Source: Amazonocrinis nigriterrae CENA67
GTDB lineage: Bacteria; Cyanobacteriota; Cyanobacteriia; Cyanobacteriales; Nostocaceae
Direction of reading: 5' to 3'
NCBI RefSeq assembly: GCF_016056305.1
Contig: NZ_JAECZC010000047.1
Span: forward strand, 1-43,786
Length of the DNA: 43,786 nucleotides
Shown piece by piece: positions 1-9,021 of the stretch. Both the position numbers and the translations under genes were made by a program. The stretch's first letter is position 1; each line of letters opens with the position of its first letter. The notes under the pieces are model-generated. The model saw only the letters and a list, made by a program, of their open reading frames with translations. It had not been told where the DNA came from and searched no databases.

Positions 1-213
1 CTGTTAGGTGTCTCCATAGCAAGCTACTTTAGCATCGCCAAGAGGAGATAGGGGGACAAGGAGATGAGGGGGATGAAGAGGATGAGGGAGATGAGGAAGA
101 CAGAAAAATAAAATCCTCCTCATCTCCCTCATCCTCTTCATCCCCCTCATCTCCTTGTCCCCCTATCTCCTCTTGGCGATGCTAAAGTAGCTTGCTATGG
201 AGACACCTAACAG
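1..213. repeat. Long near-perfect palindrome (97-bp arms)
   Basis: Bases 1-97 are an exact reverse complement of 117-213, leaving a loop of 19 bases (98-116). The outer third of each arm is ordinary mixed sequence containing GGCGATGC-type motifs. The inner two thirds are a purine-rich repeat (GGGAGATGA-like) on the left and its complement on the right. The palindrome begins at the first base of the window, so the arms may continue further left. It lies 32 bases beyond the psaC stop codon. Read-through transcription would give an RNA hairpin of about 97 base pairs. Confidence 0.95.
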
Positions 214-217
214 TGGG

Positions 218-245
218 CTAAGTGAGAAATCGTGAAGGAGATTTC

Positions 246-247
<2 letters not shown>
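218..247 (-). terminator. Small stem-loop directly after psaC
   Basis: On the minus strand the psaC stop is followed by a stem in which AGAAATC pairs with GATTTCT over an 8-base loop, extended by flanking CTAAG/CTTAG. There is no T run after it. It could be a 3'-end stabilising hairpin rather than a classical Rho-independent terminator. The much larger palindrome follows at once. Confidence 0.4.
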
Positions 248-869
<622 letters not shown>

Positions 870-2384
870 CTAATTTTGTTTCTTGTACCGTTTAATCGGA
901 TTCATCCACACTTCTATGCGACTAAATGCTTGAGAAGAAAGCAACGTCAAACACAAATACACCAAAGCCACAGCCGCGTAAATTTCAAAAGCACGATAGT
1001 TTTCCGCCACAATTAACTGTCCTTTGCGGAACAATTCTTCAAACCCGATAATTGCAACTAAGCTAGTGTCTTTCAATAAACTGATAAACTCATTACCTAA
1101 AGGCGGTATCATCCGGCGGATAGCTTGGGGAAAAATCACCAAGCGCATAGTTTGCAGAGGACTTAAACCTAGTGACTGTGCAGCCTCCGTTTGTCCTACT
1201 TCAATTGATTGAATCCCAGCGCGGACAACTTCGGCAATATATGCAGCGCTATTCAAACTTAAAGCAACTACCCCAGCTGTGAGACGATCAAAGTTAAAAG
1301 TGAAACCGAGTTGTTGAGCGATCGCAGGTAAACCAAAGTAAATCATAAAAATTTGCACTAGCAAAGGTGTTCCCCGGAAAAAATCCACATAAGCCCTCGC
1401 TGCCCAACGCACAGGTGCAATCCGAGAAAGGCGTACAATGCCAATGAGGGAACCCCCAATCATACCCAGCACCACAGAAAAAATCGTCAATTGCAGCGTT
1501 ACCAACGCCCCCAGTAATAAAACGGGGAAAGCCTGCACAATCACATTAATTGACGCGGATATCCCAGATAAACCAGCACCAGCCTGGTTCTCAAAAGGTG
1601 ATTTAGTTGGTAATGATGGCGGTTCAGCTTTAAACCATTTTTGGTAAATTTGAGAATAAGTGCCCTTTTTGAGAACTTTATCCAAACCATTATTAATTAA
1701 TGCCAAATTGGGAGAATTTTTAGCTGTAGCAATGCCATAAAACTCCTCCGTCAGCAATTGCTGCACTACCTTAATACCCTTGAGATTACCTGTATTAATT
1801 GCATATAAAGTTACAGGTGCATCATTAATAACCGCATCCACATTACCATTAGCTAATTCCTGAAGGGCTAGAGGTGCAGAATCAAAACTCCGAATTTGTA
1901 CACCGGGAACACTCTTAGCCTTTTCGGCACCAGTTGTACCAAGTTGCACTGCAATTTTTTTATTTTTGAGACTATCAAAGTTAGTGATAGCTTGATTATC
2001 TGCCCGAATAGCGATCGCCAACCCCGCCTTAAAATAAGGACGAGAAAAAGCAATAGTCTTCGCCCTCTCCTGGGTAATAGTAATCGAACTAATGGCTGCA
2101 TCAACCGTTTTCGCTTGCAAAGCTGGGATAATGCCATCAAAAGGCAAACTTTGAAAATCCACCTTAAAACTAGCAGCAGTAGCGATCGCATTCATCAAAT
2201 CAATAGAAAAACCCTGCAACTCACCACCTTGACCTCGAAACTCAAAAGGTGGAAACGCCGGTTCAGTAGCAACCCGCAAAGTCTTTCCCACACCAGAATT
2301 CACCCCACAGCCAGCCAACAACAAACAACTCAAACCCACAACCACACACAACCGCAACCAACTCACAACAAATCCAGCCTTCAT
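870..2384 (-). CDS. bgtB: Amino acid ABC transporter, fused substrate-binding protein and permease (BgtB-like)
   Basis: This is a 504-residue fusion. It starts with a lipoprotein signal peptide and lipobox LLAGC (Cys26). A periplasmic solute-binding domain of the polar amino acid type (family 3) spans about residues 33-255. A membrane permease domain of the HisM/GlnP type follows at about 275-500, with the EAA-loop region around QSLGLSPLQTMRLVIFPQA. This fused arrangement is known for cyanobacterial BgtB, which takes up basic amino acids and glutamine with the ATPase BgtA encoded elsewhere. No ATPase gene lies nearby, which fits. The exact substrate is inferred. The gene follows lipB on the same strand, separated by 167 bases of tandem repeats, so a shared transcript is possible but unproven. 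Confidence 0.85.
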   Translation of the reverse strand: MKAGFVVSWLRLCVVVGLSCLLLAGCGVNSGVGKTLRVATEPAFPPFEFRGQGGELQGFSIDLMNAIATAASFKVDFQSLPFDGIIPALQAKTVDAAISSITITQERAKTIAFSRPYFKAGLAIAIRADNQAITNFDSLKNKKIAVQLGTTGAEKAKSVPGVQIRSFDSAPLALQELANGNVDAVINDAPVTLYAINTGNLKGIKVVQQLLTEEFYGIATAKNSPNLALINNGLDKVLKKGTYSQIYQKWFKAEPPSLPTKSPFENQAGAGLSGISASINVIVQAFPVLLLGALVTLQLTIFSVVLGMIGGSLIGIVRLSRIAPVRWAARAYVDFFRGTPLLVQIFMIYFGLPAIAQQLGFTFNFDRLTAGVVALSLNSAAYIAEVVRAGIQSIEVGQTEAAQSLGLSPLQTMRLVIFPQAIRRMIPPLGNEFISLLKDTSLVAIIGFEELFRKGQLIVAENYRAFEIYAAVALVYLCLTLLSSQAFSRIEVWMNPIKRYKKQN

Positions 2385-2442
2385 CCCTCTTCCCTCTCTG
2401 CGCCCTCTGCGCCTTGGCGGTTCGTTAAAAATCTTACCGCAG

Positions 2443-2573
2443 GGGAGCAGGGGTGCAGGGGGGATGAGGGAGATGAGGGAGACAAAGAGAATAACTCCTA
2501 ACTCCTAACTCCTAACTCCTAACTCCTAACTCCTAACTCCTAACTCAGCACTCAGCACTCAGCACTCAGCACT
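2443..2573. repeat. Short tandem repeats: GGGAGAT-like, (TAACTCC)n, (CAGCACT)n
   Basis: A GGGAGATGA-type run at about 2459-2485 is followed by about seven and a half copies of TAACTCC (2492-2545), then four copies of CAGCACT (2546-2573). These are the short tandemly repeated repetitive sequences of heterocyst-forming cyanobacteria. The last array runs into the 3' end of lipB and supplies its final codons and stop. Confidence 0.9.
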
Positions 2574-3235
2574 TTTTCTTCTAATTCCACACCAAACACC
2601 TCAGCAAAGCACTTGGCGACAACAGAACGTACCTCAGTACAAGTGATACCCGGAATCCATTGGGCTAAACTCCCCACAGGTTTATCAGCAATACCGCAGG
2701 GGACAATGCGTTCAAAGCCTGTCATATCAGGACAAACATTTAATGCAAAACCGTGCATCGTAATCCAACGACTGACTTTAATGCCAATAGCAGCAACTTT
2801 CCGTCCGTCTAACCAAACACCAGTCAAAGACGGAATGCGTGAGCCTTGTAACCCGTAAACTGCCAGTACACGAATTAATACTTCTTCAAGTTGCCGCAAG
2901 TACCAATGCAAATCTTTTTGATAACGTTGCAGATTTAAAATCGGATACCCTACCAGTTGACCGGGACAATGGTAAGTAACTTCGCCGCCACGTTCGATTT
3001 TATGCACTTCAAAGTTACTTTTGTCAAGAGGAAATTTGATAAATTCTGGATTGCTTCCTTGCCCCAAAGTGTAGACTGGTGGATGCTCCAGCAAGATTAA
3101 CACATCATCTAGACTAGGGTTATGAATGCGTTCAGTGAGTAGCGATCGCTGCCATCTATGAGCATCCAAGTATGGCATTAATCCAGTGTTATATAACAAA
3201 CAGCGGTTATGGGTTGGGCTATTACTACGGATCAT
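2552..3235 (-). CDS. lipB: Octanoyl-[acyl-carrier-protein]:protein N-octanoyltransferase LipB
   Basis: LipB moves octanoate from acyl carrier protein to lipoyl domains, the first step of lipoate assembly. The sequence shows the signature [12 protein letters not shown], the lysine region [12 protein letters not shown], and the catalytic cysteine in FERIVPCGI. From the ATG at 3235 it has 227 residues, normal for the family. A longer reading from a TTG at 3274 would add 13 residues, but nothing supports it. The last residues (LSAEC) and the stop codon come from the CAGCACT tandem repeat. The partner lipoyl synthase gene is not in the window. Confidence 0.93.
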   Translation of the reverse strand: MIRSNSPTHNRCLLYNTGLMPYLDAHRWQRSLLTERIHNPSLDDVLILLEHPPVYTLGQGSNPEFIKFPLDKSNFEVHKIERGGEVTYHCPGQLVGYPILNLQRYQKDLHWYLRQLEEVLIRVLAVYGLQGSRIPSLTGVWLDGRKVAAIGIKVSRWITMHGFALNVCPDMTGFERIVPCGIADKPVGSLAQWIPGITCTEVRSVVAKCFAEVFGVELEEKVLSAEC

Positions 3236-3274
3236 GCCAAAAATCAACTGGGTTATTGACCAAATATATTTCAA

Positions 3275-3861
3275 CTTGCAAGACTGGAATCAACAATTGT
3301 CAAGCTATGCAAAGGATTTTAAAGGAACATCAACGGAACCTGCATTAGAAAATACAAAGTGCTAGTTTGAATATATAACCTTAATAGGTGTTGGGAGGAA
3401 TTCTCTACAAGCAGCATCACGCCAGACAATAAGAATAAATACATTGGCTGATAGCTCTAATCAACTGTTTGCATTTCAAACCGGATAAAACTTCCACAAA
3501 AACTTGTGTTATCTATCAACAGCAAACAAATCTCCTGGAATATAAAAGGAATAACCACTGACAGTTGTGTAAACGTTGTTTTGACGAAGACAACAGTCAT
3601 AGGAACTATTGCTGAGACTGCATTACTCGATAGTTCTGTGTGCCATCCCATTGCCTTAGAACCAGTTGGAAACCAGCGCAGATAAAATTGGGAGGTCGAT
3701 CAAGGGTATGTTTGATAACAACTTAGATACAGCCAAGTTAGAGGAAGTGCAACAGTATATCAAAATAGATCACGATTTGTTTTGGCGGTAGTTATATATC
3801 TGACCGCAGCTTCTTTTCATACAAAACAAATTCACTTTAAATATTGAGCGGGAGAGTTTAC
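3275..3861. other. Long leader/intergenic region upstream of lrtA
   Basis: About 590 bases without a recognised gene. The lrtA mRNA of cyanobacteria is known for a long leader that controls its light-dependent stability, so part of this stretch is probably transcribed with lrtA. A possible 27-codon ORF lies at 3708-3791 (listed separately). A 64-codon minus-strand frame at 3457-3651 has no coding character. Confidence 0.5.
3708..3791 (+). CDS. Possible small upstream ORF in the lrtA leader (27 aa)
   Basis: An ATG with GGGAGG about 12 bases upstream opens a 27-codon frame whose product ends VQQYIKIDHDLFWR. It stops 70 bases before the lrtA start. Composition is protein-like, with acidic and amphipathic stretches. 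The frame stays open for 16 more codons upstream of the ATG, so it could instead be the end of a degraded gene. I recognise no family. It could be a regulatory leader peptide, a small protein or chance. Confidence 0.3.
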   Translation: MFDNNLDTAKLEEVQQYIKIDHDLFWR

Positions 3862-4512
3862 ATGAAGCTTGTCATCCACGGCAAAAATATTGAAATTACT
3901 GAAGCAATTCGGGATTACGTACACCAAAAGATTGAAAAAGCAGTTAGTCACTTTCAGAACATTACAAACGAAGTGGATGTCCACCTAAGCGTAGCCCGTA
4001 ATCCCCGAATCAATCCCAAGCAAGCGGCTGAAGTAACTATTTATGCCAATGGTAGTGTCATCCGTGCCGAGGAAAGCAGTGAAAACTTATACGCCAGCAT
4101 TGACTTAGTAGCAGATAAAATTGCTCGTCAACTGCGTAAATATAAAGAAAGGCGACAAGATAAGAAAACTCAAGCCCAACCAACTAACGAAGCATTAGTT
4201 CCAGAACCAGTAGCAGCAGATTTAATTGGCGATCGCACTCCCGAATTACCCAACGAAGTCGTCCGTACCAAATATTTTTCTATGCCCCCAATGACCCTTG
4301 CAGAAGCTTTAGAACAACTGCAACTGGTGGGACATGACTTTTATATGTTCCGCAATGCGGAAACTGGAGAAATTAACGTAATATACGAACGCAACCACGG
4401 CGGTTATGGTGTAATTCAACCCCGTAACAGTAACGGTCATACCAACGGCAAGAATGGCAAATCAGCCCATACCCATGTTGTCATACCGGACAAGTTGCAC
4501 TCGAATAAATAG
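3862..4512 (+). CDS. hpf: Ribosome hibernation promoting factor, long form (light-repressed LrtA)
   Basis: The 216-residue protein has the RaiA/HPF N-terminal domain ([20 protein letters not shown], residues 1 to about 100) that sits in the decoding region of the 30S subunit. A variable linker leads to the C-terminal dimerisation domain ([20 protein letters not shown] to GYGVIQP, about 134-190) that makes 100S ribosome dimers. In cyanobacteria it is LrtA, whose transcript is abundant in the dark. The ATG at 3862 is chosen because GGGAGAG precedes it by about seven bases and the product begins at the family N-terminus. An upstream TTG at 3844 is in frame but overlaps that ribosome-binding site. 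The tail is rich in Asn, Gly and Lys. Confidence 0.95.
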   Translation: MKLVIHGKNIEITEAIRDYVHQKIEKAVSHFQNITNEVDVHLSVARNPRINPKQAAEVTIYANGSVIRAEESSENLYASIDLVADKIARQLRKYKERRQDKKTQAQPTNEALVPEPVAADLIGDRTPELPNEVVRTKYFSMPPMTLAEALEQLQLVGHDFYMFRNAETGEINVIYERNHGGYGVIQPRNSNGHTNGKNGKSAHTHVVIPDKLHSNK

Positions 4513-4521
4513 TGACTGGGG

Positions 4522-4611
4522 AGTAGGGAGATGAGGGAGATGAGGGAGATGAGGGAGATAGGGGAGAAATAACTCCTAACTCCTAACTCCCAACTCCTAA
4601 CTCCTAACTCC
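4522..4611. repeat. Short tandem repeats between lrtA and prxQ
   Basis: About three and a half GGGAGATGA units (4529-4566) are followed by about six TAACTCC units, one of them altered to CAACTCC (4571-4611). They lie between the convergent lrtA and peroxiredoxin genes and reach the peroxiredoxin stop codon. The two arrays are the same two motif families as at 2443-2545, in the same order. Confidence 0.9.
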
Positions 4612-5073
4612 TCACCTTGCTGCAAGCTGTTTCAAGGTTTTTAAGGCTTCTTCAACGTGACCATTAAAGTTGAACATGGAATCAAACACGTATTGCACAA
4701 CTCCCTGCTGGTCAATAACGTAAGTCACGCGACCAGGGAACAAACCAAAAGCTGCTGTTGCGCCATATAGCTTCCGCACTTGGTCGCCCTTGTCACTCAA
4801 GAGGGTAAAAGGGAGATTGTACTTCGCAGCAAATCGCTGGTGCGATTCGCTGGAGTCGCCACTGACGCCAATTACTTCAGCGCCAGCATTTTTAAACACT
4901 TCATACTGATCGCGGAAAGCGCAGGATTCCGCTGTACATCCTGGGGTGTCGTCCTTGGGATAAAAGTACAGGACAACGGCTTGTTTGCCCCGAAAATCTC
5001 TCAAACTCACAGTTGAGCCATTTTGGGCAGGTAGAGTGAAATCAGGTGCAGTGTCTCCAACTTTAACTGACAT
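4612..5073 (-). CDS. bcp: Thioredoxin-dependent peroxiredoxin, BCP/PrxQ type
   Basis: The 153-residue thioredoxin-fold enzyme reduces hydrogen peroxide and organic peroxides using thioredoxin. The peroxidatic Cys46 lies in [13 protein letters not shown], and the resolving Cys51 is five residues on, the spacing that marks atypical two-cysteine PrxQ proteins. Length and N-terminus ([12 protein letters not shown]) are standard. It has no signal peptide, so it is cytoplasmic. It is convergent with lrtA across tandem repeats. A short AT-rich spacer lies upstream. Confidence 0.96.
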   Translation of the reverse strand: MSVKVGDTAPDFTLPAQNGSTVSLRDFRGKQAVVLYFYPKDDTPGCTAESCAFRDQYEVFKNAGAEVIGVSGDSSESHQRFAAKYNLPFTLLSDKGDQVRKLYGATAAFGLFPGRVTYVIDQQGVVQYVFDSMFNFNGHVEEALKTLKQLAAR

Positions 5074-5238
5074 AGCTACTAAAAATTTTATAACTTATGT
5101 AAAGTTATAATCACTATACCTCTATAGGACTCATATTTGATTTTTGAACAAAACTCAGTACACCTTTATTCCTTCTTCCCAGTCCCTTAACTCTACGAGT
5201 GATTCAGAAATCAAATCGGATTGCTATATATCCCTAAT

Positions 5239-5388
5239 TTATTTATTTTTACGGTCTAAGTATTTCTGAAAACCCATACCGCTGCCAAATCCCCCACCAA
5301 ATATTATAAGGATTCTGAGAATATCCTGATAAACCGCTACATCTTTATCTAAAAGTGGCGAAATCGAAGAGGTAGATAAGCGCCCCAT
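5239..5388 (-). CDS. Putative 49-aa small membrane-type protein
   Basis: I read this frame by hand. It runs from an ATG at 5388 to a TAA at 5239. The product has a polar N-terminus (MGRLSTSSISPLLDKDVAVY), one hydrophobic glycine-rich stretch around ILIIFGGGFGSGMGF, and a basic tail. That pattern fits a single-pass small membrane protein. No clear Shine-Dalgarno precedes it. It is the last of three tiny same-strand frames between 5795 and 5239. Function is unknown. Confidence 0.45.
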   Translation of the reverse strand: MGRLSTSSISPLLDKDVAVYQDILRILIIFGGGFGSGMGFQKYLDRKNK

Positions 5389-5460
5389 AGAAAGAAAAGT
5401 TCTTATTTATCTCTTGATTTGTGGTGGAAGATTTTCTAATTATTCAGGTAATTTTTCTAT

Positions 5461-5538
5461 TCAATATTCATTTTCACTATCTTGATTTTCTTTTAAAGTC
5501 TCTAAATCTTTATTTGTTTCATCTTCTGGATTAGACAT
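5461..5538 (-). CDS. Putative 25-aa acidic peptide
   Basis: A frame read by hand from an ATG at 5538 to a TGA at 5461. The product is very acidic and fully hydrophilic, beginning MSNPEDETNKDLETLK. It lies 50 bases after the 68-aa gene and 72 bases before the 49-aa gene on the same strand. No ribosome-binding site stands out. It may be a real microprotein or chance. Confidence 0.25.
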   Translation of the reverse strand: MSNPEDETNKDLETLKENQDSENEY

Positions 5539-5588
5539 ATAACTCTAATATCAACAATACAGACCTAGTTAAATTTTCAGATATTCTT

Positions 5589-5795
5589 TCACTTCGTATT
5601 AATATATTTCTCTAGTGCATAAGATAATTTTGATTCCCAAAAATCCATAAACTTCTGCTCAAAAGCAACTTGCACTCTTTGTTCTAATTCATTTTCTCTA
5701 AAAATAGAACAAGCATAGCGAACTAAAGCCTCAAATGCCTCATCACTAATCTGACTTTTCCCGTTAAGTCTCTCTAGCAAGCTTCCAACCTTCAT
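5589..5795 (-). CDS. Small hypothetical protein (68 aa)
   Basis: The 68-residue product is predicted to be mostly helical and soluble. It starts MKVGSLLERLNGKSQISDEA, followed by ACSIFRENELEQRVQVAFEQ and a C-terminal amphipathic helix with two Trp/Phe pairs. It has one cysteine pattern of no obvious motif and no signal peptide. I do not recognise the family. Its composition is protein-like and different from the repeats around it. It leads a possible run of three tiny genes on the minus strand. Confidence 0.55.
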   Translation of the reverse strand: MKVGSLLERLNGKSQISDEAFEALVRYACSIFRENELEQRVQVAFEQKFMDFWESKLSYALEKYINTK

Positions 5796-5880
5796 AAAGG
5801 TTGTGTAATTTTAACGTGAGTTCGACAAGTGCTAGTTTTGACCTCTCCCCCAGCCCCTCTCCTACAAGGAGAGGGGAGTA

Positions 5881-5956
5881 ATACCGTTTCACTTTAAAGT
5901 TGATACATTTAGGCAAGCAGAGGGGCAGGGGGGCAGAGGAGAAAAAATTTGTATCA
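5881..5956. repeat. Dispersed repeat, copy A
   Basis: It runs from ATACCGTTTCACTTTAAAG through GTTGATACATTTAGGCAAGC and a G-rich core to GAGGAGAAA and TTTGTATC. The same arrangement occurs at 13071-13160 (copy B), with a small internal duplication of ACATTT there. Copy A lacks the first G of the GATAC...GTATC ends seen in copy B. It lies in the gene-free stretch 5796-6385. Confidence 0.85.
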
Positions 5957-6077
5957 GATTTTTCGTGAAAAACACCTTCGACACGCTGACGAACACGACT
6001 GATGAAGCGCTTCAGTGCATGAGAATGTTGAAGATGCTAGTTATTTCGGGTAAGTGTTCAGATGCGATTACCAGTGC

Positions 6078-6143
6078 GACGAGCGTAGACGCGTTGGCGA
6101 AGCCTTCTCGTTCGCGTTAGCGTCTCCGAAGGAGAAGAGTAGC
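6078..6143. repeat. Imperfect inverted repeat, cyanobacterial intergenic type
   Basis: Nested complementary pieces can be seen: AGACGC with GCGTCT, and CCTTCTC with GAGAAG or GAAGG. They form an imperfect cruciform in GC-rich sequence that is unlike the AT-rich surroundings. A frame of 77 codons across it (6054-6287) is repeat read-through and not a gene. The rest of 5796-6385 holds no gene that I can support. Confidence 0.5.
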
Positions 6144-6385
6144 GGCTTTTTGCTAGACATCGCGGACTGCCGGCAAGTCAGCGTTGGCGGGGAAGTTGAT
6201 GCCATTGAAAGCCCATCCCCCCTGCACCCCTGCGGAACACAACCTAGACAATCGCGGTCACTTATTAAAACACCAGTAATGTATTAGCGTAAGTGATTGA
6301 AAATATACAATCATTTAACAAATCTTAAACTTACATTATTATATTATTTACTAAAGGTGTGAGTTAATTTGTGGATTATTGAGCA

Positions 6386-6580
6386 ATGCCTACTTATTCT
6401 TCATCTAGTGTTTCCGAACACCAATCCCAAACTCTTTGGGTAAAAGATTTGAGCAAATCTTGTTACCAAGACGATCAGCAACTCAAGTTGAGATGTTTGC
6501 AAGCAGAAGTGGACTCATTGTTGGAGCAATTGCAAAACCTGAAGGAGCAACGGCAAGCCGCTACCGCACAAGAAGAGTAA
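6386..6580 (+). CDS. Small conserved-type protein with C-terminal coiled coil (64 aa)
   Basis: The 64-residue soluble protein has a Ser/Thr/Gln-rich N-terminus (MPTYSSSSVSEHQSQTLWVK). A strongly helical second half (LRCLQAEVDSLLEQLQNLKE) has heptad-like leucines, suggesting a short coiled coil and perhaps dimerisation. No catalytic motif is visible. It is transcribed away from the repeats and converges on the large membrane protein gene. The composition looks coding, but I do not recognise a named family. Confidence 0.65.
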   Translation: MPTYSSSSVSEHQSQTLWVKDLSKSCYQDDQQLKLRCLQAEVDSLLEQLQNLKEQRQAATAQEE

Positions 6581-6663
6581 GTTAGTTCCTTGGCTAGCGT
6601 TCGCCCTTGGCATTGGCGCAGCCATCGCTGTACTTCTATGGTCTGAATTTTAGCAAGCAGCTA

Positions 6664-9021
6664 CTATTCAAAGCGCTGATTTTTAACAGACCAGCGCTTG
6701 AGACTATAATTATTGCTATCTTCCACTAGCAAGGCTAGAGAGCTATCACCTAAAATCTTGGCGATCGCTGTCAGTGCTTGTTGTGAATTTTTTTGAAAAT
6801 CAGTGTAGATCACCTTACCACTATCAGACAAAATTAAGGTGCAGGAAAGGTAAGCAGTTTTATCACTTTCCTGATTTGTCAATGTTAAATTTTTTAAAGA
6901 TGCTATAGCTTGTGGTGAGATAGTTAGCACGGTTTCCGGCTTATTATCATTTGTTAAGTCAATTAGCTGAACGGGCCAATCACTTATTTGGTCTTGAATC
7001 TGCGAGAACTTAGGAACCTCACCATTTGCAAGCTGACCTGATTGTTGTAGAGAACGCCACACAATCGGTAACATATTTTCTACTACTCGTGGGTCTTTTT
7101 GATAAAGTTCTGCAAGAGTTATAGGAGATGGCTGCACCCATTCCAATGCATTATTTGTTAAAGCTAAAGATCGTGGAGAAGGGGAAGGGGAAGGGGAAGG
7201 GGAAATCAATTCTCCCGCAGCTAACAGCCGCAGCACTCCATTTTGTAGTTGCACCCCTTTGATAGTGGCAGTAGTTGCTTGCTGTTCACCATTTGGTAGC
7301 CAAACAGTTATCTGGATGATAGGGTCGGAATTAATTCCCAAAGTTTCCCATAGATATTTCGCTGGGGCATTTTTGGGTACTGGCAAATTTGTAAAAGGTG
7401 AATTTAGCCAGCGTTTACCGTCATGAAATGCACTGACTTGTACCTGATACCAAACTTGGTTATTTGTGAGTTTGATGTCTGCTTTGGGGTTTGCTGGTAG
7501 CCACTCGTCAGACTTAACTTGAGAGATGGGTTGCACGCCACCTACAATCAGGCTGGGGTGCTTAGAAGAGTTTTGTAACTTTGCCGCATCACCCTTGAGG
7601 GTTTTTAACAGACCTTGAATATAGACAAGGGTAGCCTGTGTAATTTTTGGTTGCTCCTTTAACCAAGAATTGGCACGTTCTTCTCCATGTTTACTTGCCA
7701 AAATCAAAGCAGCCCAAGCTTGCACCTCTGGTCTATCCGGCTTCACCTGCAACGCTGCTACTGTACGATTCCACAAGCGCCCAGTATCTGCTTTCAATAG
7801 ACTAGCAATTTCCTGTGTATTTTCAGGTGATGCTGCAAACACTTGTAAAGCTTTTTCCCAGCGACCATCAATCAACTCTGCTAGGGCTTGTTGACCAGGA
7901 CTGGCCCAAGTTTTCTCTGCTTGGGCTTTACTCAATTGGGCGTGTAAGCGAATCACATCAATTTGGGCTTGGGCTGCTGCTGGTAAAGTTTTTTTATGCT
8001 GTTTCTGGATAAATTGTAACCATTGAAAAGCTGGTGTCCACAAGCCACTGCGAGCAATTGACAAAGCATTTTCGTAAGCAGAATTCTTAAAAGCTGGAGG
8101 TTTGAGGGAAATTGCTTCTAGTTGAATTGGCTTGAGGTACAGTTTAACTGATTTGACTTGGTAAACATTTAACTGCGGTTCCAAACCTACAGTTTGATCA
8201 ATAACTAATTCTTTAGCACCATCGCCAGTCACTTGTTGCCATTTGGGCAATTGTCCAGTGGGGCTTGTCCAAGACAACATTTGTTGTAGGTTAGTGCGTT
8301 CTGGATTGTAGTACACAATCTCACCGTAGGCGATCGCATAAATTCCTTGTTGGCGATGACCCCGCAAATCAAACCAAACCCCTGATGATTGTCCATCACC
8401 TTCTACACGTTTGACTTCATTTAAAGGTAGGGTAATGTTGCTATCGTGGCTTTCTGATGTTACAGCATTCAAAGGAGCGATCGCTTCATATTCTTCCGGC
8501 CCAGTTACAGGTAGATAATGCGCCAAACGAAAGTATTTTTCTGGCTGTGATTGCACTTCTGAATCTGTTGAACGCTGATAAACCCTCAGTTCCACAACTT
8601 CTTGACAATTAGATTGACAATTAGCACGCTGCTGAATAACTGGCAATAAGAACGAGTTTTCCTGATCATCCAAAGGTAGAGTTGTGCCAGCTATTTGTTT
8701 TTGTTGACTCAGCTTGTCTTTAATTTGTTGCAGCGTTTGAGGAGGTTCACTATAGCCCAGTGGGATTTGCGCCCATCCTGGTAAAAATTTATTCAACCAA
8801 CCTATTTTTTCTGGATTAAACATGAACAAAATACTAAACCAGGCAAAAGCCATAACTAAGCCAAGACTGCTCAGTAAAATTACTAATACTAGTGATGAAG
8901 ATAGCCAACCTTTCTTTTGGGGTTTTTCCCGTTTTTTTGAGGAAATACGTTTAACCGTACCTGTACGAGGCTGATTGCGTTTAAAAAATTTTGGCGTCAG
9001 CTTGCGCGAGCGATGTGCCAT
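6664..9021 (-). CDS. Large membrane-anchored protein of unknown function (785 aa)
   Basis: A basic N-terminus (about residues 1-40) leads to one transmembrane helix (about 41-68, SSLVLVILLSSLGLVMAFAW). About 700 extracytoplasmic residues follow, without a catalytic motif I can name. A middle section (about 320-480) is helical and alanine-rich, like TPR-type repeats. Later parts look beta-rich. A (Ser-Pro)5 stretch in the C-terminal third is encoded by an in-frame GGGGAA-type tandem repeat (7175-7203). The topology suggests a periplasmic or thylakoid-lumen protein held by an N-terminal anchor. It stands alone on the minus strand. Function is unknown. Confidence 0.85.
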   Translation of the reverse strand: MAHRSRKLTPKFFKRNQPRTGTVKRISSKKREKPQKKGWLSSSLVLVILLSSLGLVMAFAWFSILFMFNPEKIGWLNKFLPGWAQIPLGYSEPPQTLQQIKDKLSQQKQIAGTTLPLDDQENSFLLPVIQQRANCQSNCQEVVELRVYQRSTDSEVQSQPEKYFRLAHYLPVTGPEEYEAIAPLNAVTSESHDSNITLPLNEVKRVEGDGQSSGVWFDLRGHRQQGIYAIAYGEIVYYNPERTNLQQMLSWTSPTGQLPKWQQVTGDGAKELVIDQTVGLEPQLNVYQVKSVKLYLKPIQLEAISLKPPAFKNSAYENALSIARSGLWTPAFQWLQFIQKQHKKTLPAAAQAQIDVIRLHAQLSKAQAEKTWASPGQQALAELIDGRWEKALQVFAASPENTQEIASLLKADTGRLWNRTVAALQVKPDRPEVQAWAALILASKHGEERANSWLKEQPKITQATLVYIQGLLKTLKGDAAKLQNSSKHPSLIVGGVQPISQVKSDEWLPANPKADIKLTNNQVWYQVQVSAFHDGKRWLNSPFTNLPVPKNAPAKYLWETLGINSDPIIQITVWLPNGEQQATTATIKGVQLQNGVLRLLAAGELISPSPSPSPSPRSLALTNNALEWVQPSPITLAELYQKDPRVVENMLPIVWRSLQQSGQLANGEVPKFSQIQDQISDWPVQLIDLTNDNKPETVLTISPQAIASLKNLTLTNQESDKTAYLSCTLILSDSGKVIYTDFQKNSQQALTAIAKILGDSSLALLVEDSNNYSLKRWSVKNQRFE
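7175..7203. repeat. Tandem repeat inside a coding region (GGGGAA type)
   Basis: About four GGGGAA hexamers lie in frame within the 785-aa gene. On the minus strand they are read as alternating Ser and Pro codons. The period of six keeps the reading frame whatever the copy number, so the linker could vary in length between strains. Confidence 0.9.

Noticed and set aside
1896-2501. A 201-codon plus-strand frame
   Set aside because: It lies antisense to the well-supported BgtB-like gene and runs into tandem repeats; its Ser/Thr/Gln-rich composition is that of a shadow frame.
2492-2573. Regularly repeated units that might suggest a CRISPR array
   Set aside because: The units are directly adjacent heptamers without spacers, and no cas genes are present in the window.
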